A DNA stretch of 15,128 bases from Desulfobacterales bacterium. Its GTDB lineage: Bacteria; Desulfobacterota; Desulfobacteria; Desulfobacterales; UBA11574. Made by a program: the position numbers and the translations under genes. The DNA lies in NCBI GenBank assembly GCA_030145595.1, contig JAQYVG010000052.1, forward strand, positions 1-15,128, read 5' to 3'. The notes beneath the pieces were generated by a model. It did not search any database and had not been told where the DNA came from. It saw only the letters and a list, made by a program, of their open reading frames with translations. Each line of letters opens with the position of its first letter. The stretch's first letter is position 1. Shown here in pieces: positions 1-7,970 of the stretch.

Positions 1-1586
1 CGGTAAGGGTAGGCAATATTATAGTGGAGCCCGCGACTCTCTTTGCGGTGCCGGGCACATTTTATAATCAGTTCTGCCACGGTAGCTATATTTCTCAGCT
101 CAATAAGGTCGGACGACACCCTAAAGTCCCAGTAATACTGATGGATTTCTTTTTGAATTATTTCAATGCGCCGTTTTGCCCTTTCCAGGCGCTTGTCTGA
201 GCGAACGATCCCGACGTAGTTCCACATGCAACGGCGGATCTCATCCCAGTTGTGTGCAACCATAATATGTTCATCACTGTCAGTTGTGCCGACGTCATCC
301 CAGGGCGGAGGATCAGGTATGGAACTTGCGTCTATGGTTTGGATGTCTTTTGAGGCCTGTACGGCGGCTTTGTTAGCATAAACCAGGGCCTCGATCAGAG
401 AGTTACTGGCCAGCCTGTTCGCTCCGTGCAGCCCTGTGCAGGCAGTTTCACCGGCGACATACAGCCGGTTTAGATCGGTGCGACCGAACATATCGGTGGC
501 AACGCCGCCGCACATATAATGGGCGGCGGGCACAACCGGTAGAGGTTCGGCTGTCATATCGAAGCCGAAAGCGAGACATTTTTGGTATAAATTTGGGAAA
601 CGGGTTTTAATAAATTCGGAATCTTTGTGAGAGATATCCAAAAATACCGAATCATCACCGCTTTTTTTGAGTTCAGTGTCAATGGCGCGGGCCACAATGT
701 CACGGCAAGCCAGATCCTTTTGGGGATCATATTGGTGCATGAAGGGGTTGCCGGCGGAGTCTATGAGAACACCTCCTTCACCTCTGACGGCTTCTGAAAT
801 CAAAAAGTTTTTAGCATCTGCGTGATACAGGCAGGTGGGATGAAACTGGACGAATTCAAGGTTGGCTACCGTAGCGCCGGCGCGATAGGCCATGGAAATG
901 CCGTCACCGGTAGCGATATCAGGGTTGCTGGTGTATAGATAAACCTTGCCGGCGCCGCCGGTGGCCAAGAGTGTGATCTGGGCGCAAAAAGTTTTTACCT
1001 GGTTAGTATTGCTGTCAAGAACATAGGCTCCAGAGCAGTAGTCTTCATGGGTGGTGGTGATAAGCCCCCTTTTCATACGTTTTGAAATAGTAATCAGATC
1101 TATGGCAACATGATCTTCAAACACGGCAATCCGGTCATGATTATTAACGTGGTCGACCAGAACTTTCGCGATTTCCATGCCTGTCATGTCCTGGGCGTGG
1201 ACAATACGCTTGTGTGAGTGTCCGCCTTCACGACCAAGATCAAGATTGAGCGATTTATCGTCTGATTGTGCTTTTTTTTTAATATTGAATTGGACGCCCA
1301 GATTGACCAGGTCACGGATTCTTGCGGGTCCGTTTTTAACGACTATCTCGGCAACGTCCCGATTGCACAGACCGTCCCCGGCAGCGAGGGTGTCCTGGAT
1401 GTGAAGATCAAACGAGTCGAGTTGATCGAAAACAGAAGCAATACCGCCCTGGGCCAGTGTGGTGTTACTGTCCCAGAGCCCTTTTTTTGTCACCAGAGCA
1501 ACACTGCCGAGCTCCGCCACCTTAAGGGCAAAAGTAAGGCCGGCAACACCGCTGCCGATAATTAGAAAGTCGGTTTTAACATCCAT
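1..1586 (-). CDS. nadB: L-aspartate oxidase NadB (3' end cut by window edge)
   Basis: FAD enzyme that oxidises L-aspartate to iminoaspartate, which NadA condenses to quinolinate in de novo NAD synthesis; cytoplasmic. The frame is open from ATG at 1584-1586 to the window edge, giving about 528 codons; the E. coli protein is 540 residues, so only a short tail is missing. Seen by translation: N-terminal FAD dinucleotide-binding motif GSGVAGL (about residues 11-17), TLAQGGIA (43-50), the REGGHSHKRIVHA stretch, SEAVRGEGG with the expected active-site arginine, the GLHGANRLASNSL block, and a helical C-terminal domain ending CARHRKESRGLHYNIAYPY, which matches the conserved family C-terminus. No nadA or nadC is visible nearby. 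The ribosome binding site is weak, and its leader holds a dispersed CACGAAA palindrome that is also found in front of porB. Confidence 0.95.
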   Translation of the reverse strand, partial: MDVKTDFLIIGSGVAGLTFALKVAELGSVALVTKKGLWDSNTTLAQGGIASVFDQLDSFDLHIQDTLAAGDGLCNRDVAEIVVKNGPARIRDLVNLGVQFNIKKKAQSDDKSLNLDLGREGGHSHKRIVHAQDMTGMEIAKVLVDHVNNHDRIAVFEDHVAIDLITISKRMKRGLITTTHEDYCSGAYVLDSNTNQVKTFCAQITLLATGGAGKVYLYTSNPDIATGDGISMAYRAGATVANLEFVQFHPTCLYHADAKNFLISEAVRGEGGVLIDSAGNPFMHQYDPQKDLACRDIVARAIDTELKKSGDDSVFLDISHKDSEFIKTRFPNLYQKCLAFGFDMTAEPLPVVPAAHYMCGGVATDMFGRTDLNRLYVAGETACTGLHGANRLASNSLIEALVYANKAAVQASKDIQTIDASSIPDPPPWDDVGTTDSDEHIMVAHNWDEIRRCMWNYVGIVRSDKRLERAKRRIEIIQKEIHQYYWDFRVSSDLIELRNIATVAELIIKCARHRKESRGLHYNIAYPY

Positions 1587-1631
1587 AATACTACCAATCA
1601 ACCCGGATAAACCGGAACCAATAAAAAATTC

Positions 1632-1704
1632 ATCACGAAAGGACGAAATTACGAAAACACGAAAAACATATTTAAATCATAGTGAAATTTCGTGTTTTCG
1701 TGAT
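1632..1704. repeat. CACGAAA-type dispersed palindrome, copy 1 (nadB leader)
   Basis: The left arm ATCACGAAAGGACGAAAT and right arm ATTTCGTGTTTTCGTGAT form an imperfect inverted repeat, and further CGAAA units lie between them. The flank CCGGATAAACCGGAA at about 1603-1617 is also shared with the copy at 12387-12448. It lies about 45 bases upstream of the nadB start. Confidence 0.8.
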
Positions 1705-1752
1705 TACTAAAAAAGTTTTTCCACAAACAGTACAAATTTTACGACTAAGGAA

Positions 1753-1776
1753 CTGATTGAGTCTTTGTTCAATCAG
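1753..1776. terminator. Hairpin after the SH3 gene, possible terminator
   Basis: CTGATTGA and TCAATCAG form a perfect 8-bp stem around an 8-base loop, 11 bases beyond the stop codon of the SH3 gene. There is no clear U-tract on the minus strand, so intrinsic termination is only possible. Confidence 0.35.
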
Positions 1777-1787
1777 GACAAATTCGT

Positions 1788-2441
1788 TTACAGAAAAGAT
1801 GATCGCCGGCGCTGACGTTTAGCGCTATAGCCCATTAAAAATCCAACAAAAAGTACGGCAGCACCACTTAAAAACCAATGGATATATTGACGCCTTTCAA
1901 GTTTTGAAAGCTCCTCTTCAAGTCTTTCAATTTCTTTTTGCTGATCACTAAGCCGGGCTACGGAATTTTTAGAGCCGGCTTGAAGCTTTAACAGGTTAGC
2001 CGATTTGCTCTTCTTGAGAGTTTCATAAGACGCTTGAAGAGCGGTTATCGTTTTTTCGCTAACGGCTAATTCTGCCTTAAGCTTCTGGCTCTCATCTTTA
2101 AGCTTGGAAATTGCAGGATAAGGGGAGTCGGCGAGGGCTAGCAGGGCTTCATGTTTTTCTTTCAATTTTTCCAGCTCAATACGGTTCGGTAGTTTAGAAG
2201 TAAGAAAACGGCTGACCACCCAGCCTTCCTTGCCATTGGGCAGGCGGACCCTGGTCCACTGATCAGCCGGTTCGAGTACTTCCACCATTTTTCCTGATTT
2301 TATCATTGCTATAATTTTATGATCAATTCCCTGTCCGGTCCTGAGCGTTATCTCAGCGAGATCGCTGACATACATTGTCTCAGCCTGGACCACTGTTGAA
2401 AATGAAATTAACAACACTCCAATAAAAACAAGATGTCTCAT
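1788..2441 (-). CDS. SH3 domain / coiled-coil / C-terminal membrane anchor protein (YgiM-like)
   Basis: A protein of 217 residues with the order signal peptide (MRHLVFIGVLLISFS..VQA, 1-20), bacterial SH3 domain (about 23-85, with the characteristic VSDLAEITLRTGQG and GKEGWVVSRF ends), long coiled coil (about 95-185), one transmembrane helix (WFLSGAAVLFVGFLMGY) and a basic tail (KRQRRR). This is the layout of the YgiM/TIGR04211 SH3-and-anchor family. It is likely periplasmic and tethered by the C-terminal helix; the function is not established. An ORF extending to 2516 exists, but I choose ATG at 2441: it has a TGGAG ribosome binding site, begins a clean signal peptide, and the longer version would start inside the predicted -35 box. 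Divergent from the DUF1178 gene. Confidence 0.85.
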   Translation of the reverse strand: MRHLVFIGVLLISFSTVVQAETMYVSDLAEITLRTGQGIDHKIIAMIKSGKMVEVLEPADQWTRVRLPNGKEGWVVSRFLTSKLPNRIELEKLKEKHEALLALADSPYPAISKLKDESQKLKAELAVSEKTITALQASYETLKKSKSANLLKLQAGSKNSVARLSDQQKEIERLEEELSKLERRQYIHWFLSGAAVLFVGFLMGYSAKRQRRRSSFL

Positions 2442-2487
2442 TTGCCGTATTCTCCATATAAATATGTTAAACAGTAAATTCCACATT

Positions 2488-2516
2488 ATTTTGTGTTGAA
2501 ATAGCCGATCTGTCAA
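2488..2516 (-). promoter_or_regulatory. Predicted sigma-70-type promoter of the SH3 gene
   Basis: On the minus strand a perfect TTGACA (2511-2516) is followed after 17 bases by CAAAAT (2488-2493). Transcription would start near 2481, about 40 bases upstream of the ATG at 2441. Prediction from sequence only. Confidence 0.55.
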
Positions 2517-2587
2517 TAATTTCTTTTAAAATGTCAAAATTTATGATAATCCAGGTTAAAAAGCTGCATTAAAAAAGGTGAGATTTC

Positions 2588-3007
2588 ATGATAGCATATG
2601 ATCTGCAATGTGCTGATGGACATTGTTTTGAGGGTTGGTTTGAAGATGCTCAAGCCTATGAAGATCAGAAAGCAAAGGGGCTGATTTCATGCCCGGTTTG
2701 TAACGTCGCTTCAGTTGCCAGGATTCCTTCCACTTTTGCCATTAAATCATCACAGAGCGTCAAAGAGGTTTCCGATCAACAAGCTGATTTAGTTGCAATC
2801 GGACAGAAGATAGTTGAATTTGTGGATAATAATTTCGACGATGTTGGTTGCGATTTTGCCAAAGAAGCTTTGAAAATGCATTACGGTGCAGCCGAGCCAA
2901 GAAATATAAGGGGTATAAGTACCAAGGAAGAAGAGGAAACATTACAAAATGAAGGGGTGCAGTTTTTCAAATTTCCGAAGCCCGAGCCGCTGGATACTGA
3001 CGCCTAA
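2588..3007 (+). CDS. DUF1178 family protein
   Basis: A 139-residue cytoplasmic protein recognised from the DUF1178 signature: MIAYDLQCADGHCFEGWF at the start, then GLISCPVC. C8 with H12 or C13, plus C35/C38, could form a zinc site; this is inferred from spacing. The middle contains the family's helical VAIGQKIVEFV-NNFDDVG segment and a conserved ARNIRG-like stretch (here PRNIRGIS). The function is unknown; homologues are widespread in proteobacteria. The start is supported by AAGGTGAG located 5 bases before the ATG. The stop codon is followed almost directly by a 141-base mobile-looking element. Confidence 0.85.
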   Translation: MIAYDLQCADGHCFEGWFEDAQAYEDQKAKGLISCPVCNVASVARIPSTFAIKSSQSVKEVSDQQADLVAIGQKIVEFVDNNFDDVGCDFAKEALKMHYGAAEPRNIRGISTKEEEETLQNEGVQFFKFPKPEPLDTDA

Positions 3008-3011
3008 CCTA

Positions 3012-3152
3012 TTGCCCATCCATAAATGGTCTTTTTGCCCAATCTCTTCGTTATGCTCAAAAAATAATCCTCGGAATATCAACTATATGCCTGTGGTTAT
3101 TTTTTTCGCATGCCTTGATCTTGAACAAAAATCCTCATTTATGGATGAACAC
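3012..3152 (+). mobile_element. MITE-like element, copy 1 (intact)
   Basis: A 141-base non-coding element bounded by TA (3010-3011 and 3153-3154). Its ends are near-inverted repeats containing CATCCATAAATG and CATTTATGGATG. It is the reverse complement of 11458-11598 with about six mismatches over 141 bases in my hand alignment. It begins 4 bases after the DUF1178 stop and fills the space between two convergent genes. Short terminal repeats, TA flanks and no ORF suggest a miniature inverted-repeat element moved in trans; the family (possibly IS630/Tc1-like because of TA) is an inference. Confidence 0.8.
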
Positions 3153-3165
3153 TAACTTACATATT

Positions 3166-3984
3166 TTATGAGTCTGATTTTATGTCGGCTCCCCATTCTC
3201 TTAAATTTTTCACAATAAATTCTACAACTTTTTGATGGGTCGCCCGGCCGCTGCCTTCCACCACCAAAGGTTCTCCAAACTTCAGATAAAGGGGTTTGCG
3301 GGGGTCAACCTGCCCCAAATCCTTAATGAATCTGCCGTTCTTTTGAAAGTCCGTCTTCAATGCAACCGGTAGTACCGGCACGCCTGCTTTACGCGCCAGC
3401 TTGATTCCCAGTGAGTTGAAAGATGCTGCATCAAAAGTATCATTGCGCGTCGCCTGGGGAAAGACGACTACGGATCGACCGCTTGCAAGGAAAGCCTGCC
3501 CTTGGGCCAGAACCGTTTTCAGGTCCTCACGGGGGCTGCGTCTGGTAACCGCTATGGGGTCAACCGCACACATAATCGAACCGAAAAGCGGATATTTGAG
3601 AAGTCCCTCCTTGACCACAAAGGTTATGTGGTTGAATGCAAGCAAAACGCAGGGCAGAATCATTGTGTCTATCAGACTCATGTGGTTGGCAACGTAGACC
3701 AGTGGTCCCTGTTGTGCAGCCATCGGGCTCAATCCGGACACATTAAATATGCCGCCGGCGGCCTCGACGACTCTGAAAACATCCAGTGAGCCGCTGGCCC
3801 AAGCCTTACGATTATACCGCCCTTTGCGAGCGGTGACGCTTTCCTTCAAAACGACGGCAACCAAGCGGGAGTAATAAGTAAATGTGGCCCAGCCGGGCAG
3901 GTTTTCCACCAGAAAGCGAGGCCTGGGGGGGCTTTGATAGCCGTAAGTTGTCCTGAGTATATGCCAAAAGCGGTCTATCTTCAT
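3166..3984 (-). CDS. Lysophospholipid acyltransferase (PlsC-like, COG0204)
   Basis: A 272-residue member of the glycerolipid acyltransferase family, expected to transfer an acyl chain from acyl-ACP or acyl-CoA to a lysophospholipid at the inner face of the membrane. The catalytic HX4D motif is present as NHMSLID (H101, D106). The block III motif usually written FPEGTR is FPQATR (175-180), so the usual Glu-Gly are Gln-Ala. A VPVLPVALKT segment follows at the family position. It lies 12 bases behind fabH as the last gene of the fatty-acid operon, so its acyl donor is probably made by its neighbours. The substrate is unproven: it may act as the 1-acylglycerol-3-phosphate acyltransferase or on another lysolipid. 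Confidence 0.85.
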   Translation of the reverse strand: MKIDRFWHILRTTYGYQSPPRPRFLVENLPGWATFTYYSRLVAVVLKESVTARKGRYNRKAWASGSLDVFRVVEAAGGIFNVSGLSPMAAQQGPLVYVANHMSLIDTMILPCVLLAFNHITFVVKEGLLKYPLFGSIMCAVDPIAVTRRSPREDLKTVLAQGQAFLASGRSVVVFPQATRNDTFDAASFNSLGIKLARKAGVPVLPVALKTDFQKNGRFIKDLGQVDPRKPLYLKFGEPLVVEGSGRATHQKVVEFIVKNLREWGADIKSDS

Positions 3985-3996
3985 ACGTTTTTTTGA

Positions 3997-5010
3997 TTAC
4001 CAGCGCAACAGAATTGAGCCGTAGGTCAGACCTGCTCCGAAAGCATCGAACAAAATGGTTTGCCCTTTTTTGATCCGGCCGTCGCGCACGGCTTCGTCAA
4101 GGGCCGTCGGAACGGTTGCGGCGGAGGTGTTGCCATAACGATCAAGGTTAATCACAACCTTTTCCATAGGTAAATGGAGTCGCTTGGCTACGGCTTCGAT
4201 GATCCTGATATTAGCCTGGTGAGGAACGAACCAATCCAGATCATCAACCGTCATCTGGTTTTGTTTTAAGGCGCGGACAGCAAAATCTTCGAGAGTCTTG
4301 ACGGCGGTTTTAAATATATCTTTGCCTTTCATCTTGATTTTATGAAGGTGTTGGGAATATCGCTCAGGGGTCAGTTCCATATTCGAACCCCCGGCAGGAA
4401 TATATAAGAGTTCCCAAAGATTTCCATCGGAATGCAGGTGGCAGGAAAGAATCCGGCGAGAAGATTTCGCCGGCACCTGTTCTACGATTGCCGCTCCGGC
4501 GCCGTCGCCGAACAGAATACAAGCGTCGCGGTCTTGCCAGTTTAAAATGGAACTGAAAACTTCACCACCAACTACCAACGATGTTTTCGCTTGACCTGTA
4601 CGTACAAACTGTTCGGCAATTGCCAATCCATAGACAAACCCCGTGCAAGCTGCATTAATATCAACCGCCCAGGCCCGTGAAGCGCCTATCTTATGCTGAA
4701 GCCAGCAGGCCGTGGAAGGAATCAGCGTGTCGGGTGAGCAGGTGGCATAGATAATCTGATCAATGTCTTGGGGTTTCTTCCCCGCCATTTCAAGAGCCTT
4801 TTGGGCGGCCTTGCACCCTAAAGAAGAATTGTGTTCAGCAGGGTTTTCAACATTAGAAAGGCGTCTTTCCCGAATCCCTGTTCTCTCCCGAATCCACGTA
4901 TCGTTGGTTTCAACTCCCAATTTAGTGAGCTTTTGAGCTAAATCATCATTGGTTATACGACTTTCAGGGAAAGCCGAACCGGTGCCGGTAATTCTAGCCG
5001 CAAATTCCAT
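3997..5010 (-). CDS. fabH: Beta-ketoacyl-ACP synthase III (FabH)
   Basis: Condenses acetyl-CoA (or another short acyl-CoA) with malonyl-ACP to begin fatty-acid synthesis. At 337 residues it is slightly longer than the usual 317-330. The Cys-His-Asn triad is visible: C122 in NAACTGF, H264 in PHQAN and N294 in GNTSAAT. The FGDGAGA motif (168-173) and the C-terminal FGAGLTYGS block are also present. ATG at 5010 gives a normal N-terminus (RITGTGSAFPE). It follows fabF by 21 bases, opposite to the plsX-fabH-fabD-fabG order common elsewhere, and precedes the acyltransferase gene. Confidence 0.96.
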   Translation of the reverse strand: MEFAARITGTGSAFPESRITNDDLAQKLTKLGVETNDTWIRERTGIRERRLSNVENPAEHNSSLGCKAAQKALEMAGKKPQDIDQIIYATCSPDTLIPSTACWLQHKIGASRAWAVDINAACTGFVYGLAIAEQFVRTGQAKTSLVVGGEVFSSILNWQDRDACILFGDGAGAAIVEQVPAKSSRRILSCHLHSDGNLWELLYIPAGGSNMELTPERYSQHLHKIKMKGKDIFKTAVKTLEDFAVRALKQNQMTVDDLDWFVPHQANIRIIEAVAKRLHLPMEKVVINLDRYGNTSAATVPTALDEAVRDGRIKKGQTILFDAFGAGLTYGSILLRW

Positions 5011-5031
5011 TGGTTTATTCCAAGGACCTGG

Positions 5032-6273
5032 TCAGTTTGGATACTCTTTGAGTATAAGAGTTGCGTTTGTTCCTCCAAAACCGAAAGAGTTGGTCATAGC
5101 CGTCCTGACGTCGGCCCTGCGACTGACATTAGGAACATAATCAAGGTCGCACTCCGGGTCAGGATTATCTAAATTTATCGTCGGGGGAATTACACTGTTA
5201 TAAATCGTAAGCGCCGTGAAAACCGCCTCAACCCCACCGGAAGCGCCTAAAAGATGACCGGTCATCGATTTGGTTGAACTGATGGGTATCAGCGGCGCCT
5301 TTTCCTTGAAAACAGATTTAACAGCTATGGTTTCATAAAGGTCGTTGAGCGGCGTTGAGGTGCCGTGGGCATTAATGTAATCGATTTCGGTATAAGCGAT
5401 TCCCGCATCGACGAGGGACGCCTCCATACAACGGGCGGCGCCTTCACCATCCGGGGAAGGGGCGGTCATGTGAAATCCGTCTCCGCTCATTCCATAGCCG
5501 ATGATTTCAGCATAAATCCGGGCGTGCCGGACCAGAGCCCTGTCCAGCGATTCCAGGATAAGAATACCGCAGCCTTCTCCCACAACAAAACCGTCACGGT
5601 CCCGATCAAAGGGACGGGATGCCTTCTGTGGCTCTTCGTTACGGGTGGAAAGAGCCTTCATGGCATTAAAACCGGCAACGCACGTGGGAGTGATAACCGA
5701 TTCCACACCCCCTGTTATCATCGCATCAGCAGCGCCTGTCTTGATGATTTTGTAAGCTTCTCCAATTGCATGGGTGCCGGCTGCACAGGCCGTGGCAATA
5801 GATGAATTGGGGCCCTTGGCGCCAAGATGGATCGAAACCATGCCCGGTGCCATATTGCCGATCATCATGGGAATAAAAAACGGGCTCACCCGTCTGGGGC
5901 CCTTCGTGTCCAGAGTCCTGCTTGTTTGTTCGAGCATCAAAAGACCGCCCAGGCCGCATCCTGTAAGAACACCAACCCGCTCGGCATTGGACTTGTCGAT
6001 GACCAAACCGGAATCTTCCAGAGCCATCCGGGATGCGGCGACGGCATAAGCGATAAAAGTCTCTGTCCGCCGGGCCTCTTTTTTAGGAAGATAATCTTCG
6101 GCCTGAAAACCTTTTACCTCCCCGGCGATCTTTGTGTTGAAATCAGACGCGTCGAACCGGGTTATTTCGGCGATCCCCGATTTGCCGGCAGACAGGGCGG
6201 ACCAATTCTCATCGACTCCGATGCCAAGGGGAGTTATAAGCCCCAACCCTGTGACAACAACTCGTTTTTCCAA
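5032..6273 (-). CDS. fabF: Beta-ketoacyl-ACP synthase II (FabF)
   Basis: Elongating condensing enzyme of type II fatty-acid synthesis; 413 residues, the family's normal length. Catalytic residues are visible: C163 in TACAAGTHAI, H303 in NAHGTSTPLND, K335 and H340 in SSTKSMTGHLLGA, plus the C-terminal NSFGFGGTNA loop. The start is TTG (6271-6273): an in-frame TAA lies four codons upstream and the only other candidate is ATT. The TTG is preceded by AAGGGGG at a spacing of 4 bases. Located 49 bases after acpP, which supplies its substrate carrier. Confidence 0.96.
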   Translation of the reverse strand: MEKRVVVTGLGLITPLGIGVDENWSALSAGKSGIAEITRFDASDFNTKIAGEVKGFQAEDYLPKKEARRTETFIAYAVAASRMALEDSGLVIDKSNAERVGVLTGCGLGGLLMLEQTSRTLDTKGPRRVSPFFIPMMIGNMAPGMVSIHLGAKGPNSSIATACAAGTHAIGEAYKIIKTGAADAMITGGVESVITPTCVAGFNAMKALSTRNEEPQKASRPFDRDRDGFVVGEGCGILILESLDRALVRHARIYAEIIGYGMSGDGFHMTAPSPDGEGAARCMEASLVDAGIAYTEIDYINAHGTSTPLNDLYETIAVKSVFKEKAPLIPISSTKSMTGHLLGASGGVEAVFTALTIYNSVIPPTINLDNPDPECDLDYVPNVSRRADVRTAMTNSFGFGGTNATLILKEYPN

Positions 6274-6322
6274 AATGCCCCCTTATTTGAGACCTTTGAA
6301 ATTTGTTCAGGAAATATGTGGA

Positions 6323-6550
6323 TTATTGCGCTTCAATATAATCAAAGGCATCCTTGACTGTCAGCAGTTTTTCAGCTTCTTCATCAGATATATCAATCTC
6401 AAATTCCTCTTCCATGGACATGATCAGCTCAACGAGATCCAGAGAATCAGCGCCCAAGTCATCCACAAATGACGCCTCCGGCACAACTTCATCCAAGTCT
6501 ACACTTAATTTGTCGGCAATGATCTTTCTTACTTTCTCCTGTACAGACAT
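6323..6550 (-). CDS. acpP: Acyl carrier protein
   Basis: A 75-residue acidic four-helix carrier for growing acyl chains. Serine 36 in GADSLDLVE is the phosphopantetheine attachment site. It lies between fabG and fabF, the classical location. The ribosome binding site is nearly perfect and overlaps the fabG stop codon, in keeping with a very abundant protein and probable translational coupling to fabG. Confidence 0.97.
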   Translation of the reverse strand: MSVQEKVRKIIADKLSVDLDEVVPEASFVDDLGADSLDLVELIMSMEEEFEIDISDEEAEKLLTVKDAFDYIEAQ

Positions 6551-6554
6551 CTAA

Positions 6555-6567
6555 ATCACCTCCTTTT
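6555..6567 (-). promoter_or_regulatory. Extended Shine-Dalgarno of acpP
   Basis: AAAAGGAGGTGAT on the minus strand matches almost the full anti-Shine-Dalgarno tail of 16S rRNA. It ends 4 bases before the acpP ATG and overlaps the fabG stop (6566-6568). Confidence 0.85.
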
Positions 6568-7330
6568 ACATATACATACCACCACTTATATGAATAACCT
6601 GTCCTGTAATGTATGACGCCCTTTCAGAAGCCAGAAAGGCAACAACACCGGCCACATCTTCGGGCTCTCCCGCACGTCCCAGCGGGACCTGGTTCAGCAT
6701 TGCGTTCCTGGCCTTTTCGGGCAGTGATGCCGTCATATCTGTTTCAATAAAACCGGGTGCAACTGCATTAACCGTAATGCCACGTGATGCAAGTTCTTTT
6801 GCAGTAGTTTTGGTCAGTCCGATTAAGCCGGCTTTTGAAGCCGAATAATTTGCCTGGCCCGCATTGCCGGTTACGCCCACAACCGATGCTATGTTTACAA
6901 TACGACCATATCGCTGCTTCATCATGGCCTTGGCGGCAATCTTCGTACATACAAAAGCACCCTTTAAGTTTATATCTAAAACAGCATCCCAGTCATTTTC
7001 TTTCATGCGAACCAAGAGTCCGTCTTTGGTAATACCGGCATTGTTGACAAGAACATCTATCCGTCCGGTTGCCTCCAGTACTTCTTCGAAAAAGCCTGTG
7101 ACCTCATCTTTTACTACAATATTAACACTTTTGCTGACTGCCGTACCTTGAGCTTCGGCTACAAGTCTTTCTGTTTCCGCGGCAGCTTCCATTTCAGCAG
7201 CAGGGTCGTTTGGTGAAAAATAATTAAAATAAATATGTGTATCCGGTGCTGCCAGGGCAAGACAAATGGCCCTTCCAATACCCCTTGAGCCACCGGTAAC
7301 TACCACAGTCTGCTTGTTTTGTTCCGTCAT
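6566..7330 (-). CDS. fabG: 3-oxoacyl-ACP reductase (FabG)
   Basis: NADPH-dependent short-chain dehydrogenase reducing 3-oxoacyl-ACP to 3-hydroxyacyl-ACP. The 254-residue protein has the Rossmann motif TGGSRGIGRA (12-21), NNAG (96-99), N121 in INLKG, S149, and Y162/K166 in YSASK, the complete catalytic set. The C-terminal VIHISGGMYM is the FabG-type ending. A mildly longer segment after the first strand (about 40-60, rich in acidic residues and alanine) is compatible with the family. AGAGG sits 5 bases before the ATG. First fatty-acid gene of the operon, directly after rpmF, where plsX-fabH-fabD might be expected. Confidence 0.95.
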   Translation of the reverse strand: MTEQNKQTVVVTGGSRGIGRAICLALAAPDTHIYFNYFSPNDPAAEMEAAAETERLVAEAQGTAVSKSVNIVVKDEVTGFFEEVLEATGRIDVLVNNAGITKDGLLVRMKENDWDAVLDINLKGAFVCTKIAAKAMMKQRYGRIVNIASVVGVTGNAGQANYSASKAGLIGLTKTTAKELASRGITVNAVAPGFIETDMTASLPEKARNAMLNQVPLGRAGEPEDVAGVVAFLASERASYITGQVIHISGGMYM

Positions 7331-7357
7331 GATAACCTCTCAAACAGTTTGGTTTTT

Positions 7358-7537
7358 TTATTCTTCGATTTCAACCACTTTGCGTCCCTTGTAAGTGCCG
7401 CAGCTGGGGCACGCGTGGTGGGGGAGGCGGGCTTCTCCGCAATCGGAGCAGGGCGTCGGATTTGTAGCGGTAATTTTCTGGTGGGTGCGTCGTTTGTTGC
7501 GTTTTGACTTAGATTTCTTGCGCTTAGGTACAGCCAT
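7358..7537 (-). CDS. rpmF: 50S ribosomal protein L32
   Basis: A 59-residue protein translated by hand from ATG at 7537: MAVPKRKKSKSKRNKRR at the basic N-terminus, then a zinc ribbon with C30-x2-C33 and C43-x2-C46, and a VVEIEE tail. This is the four-cysteine form of L32. AAAGGA precedes the start by about 9 bases. L32 commonly heads fatty-acid gene clusters; here fabG follows after 27 bases, so the pair is likely co-transcribed. Confidence 0.95.
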   Translation of the reverse strand: MAVPKRKKSKSKRNKRRTHQKITATNPTPCSDCGEARLPHHACPSCGTYKGRKVVEIEE

Positions 7538-7613
7538 GAGTAAAAGTCCTTTTTAACTAATTGTAATTATGTTAATTATTGGTAACAGCGACGTCTCAGC
7601 AAAAGTTAAAACA

Positions 7614-7642
7614 TTAGTAATTAAAACCCAAAGGATTGTCAA
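7614..7642 (-). promoter_or_regulatory. Predicted promoter of the rpmF-fab operon
   Basis: Minus-strand TTGACA (7637-7642) with a 17-base spacer to TACTAA (7614-7619). It would start transcription about 70 bases before rpmF. The -35 is perfect and the -10 is only fair. Confidence 0.5.
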
Positions 7643-7932
7643 GAAATTTTTCATGCAGTTTTTAGGTTTGATTGCATCCAAGTCCTGAATGTACAGATAA
7701 TGTTGGATTTCAATATGAAAACCAACTTGAAATCATTAGACAATATTTCCTGCTGGCTGCTTGTGCTCCAGACCGAATGACGACCAAAACACGCATGCAA
7801 CATCAAAACAAGCGGATGACCTCAAAAAGCAAAACATAACCAGCTTTACTTATTACTAATATGTATTTAAATGGATAAGTAAAACAATAGCAATTTCATT
7901 GCTCGAGTCCTGATTTAAAACGATTTTATATC

Positions 7933-7961
7933 TTGACTGATATCGCGCTTTTGTGTATCTG
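7933..7961 (+). promoter_or_regulatory. Predicted promoter of tRNA-Gln
   Basis: TTGACT (7933-7938), 17 bases, TATCTG (7956-7961). The start site would fall near 7968, about 45 bases before the mature tRNA end, directly before the MITE remnant. Confidence 0.5.
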
Positions 7962-7970
7962 AAAACTACT

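Noticed and set aside
1177..1710. Plus-strand ORFs opposite nadB
   Set aside because: nadB reads through as one open frame of 528 codons with FAD-binding and active-site motifs.
2442..2516. N-terminal extension of the SH3 protein to 242 residues
   Set aside because: The extension lacks a ribosome binding site, precedes a clean signal peptide and would overlap the predicted promoter.
5365..6357. Several plus-strand ORFs opposite fabF
   Set aside because: Overlapping shadows of a gene with complete catalytic motifs; no family resemblance.
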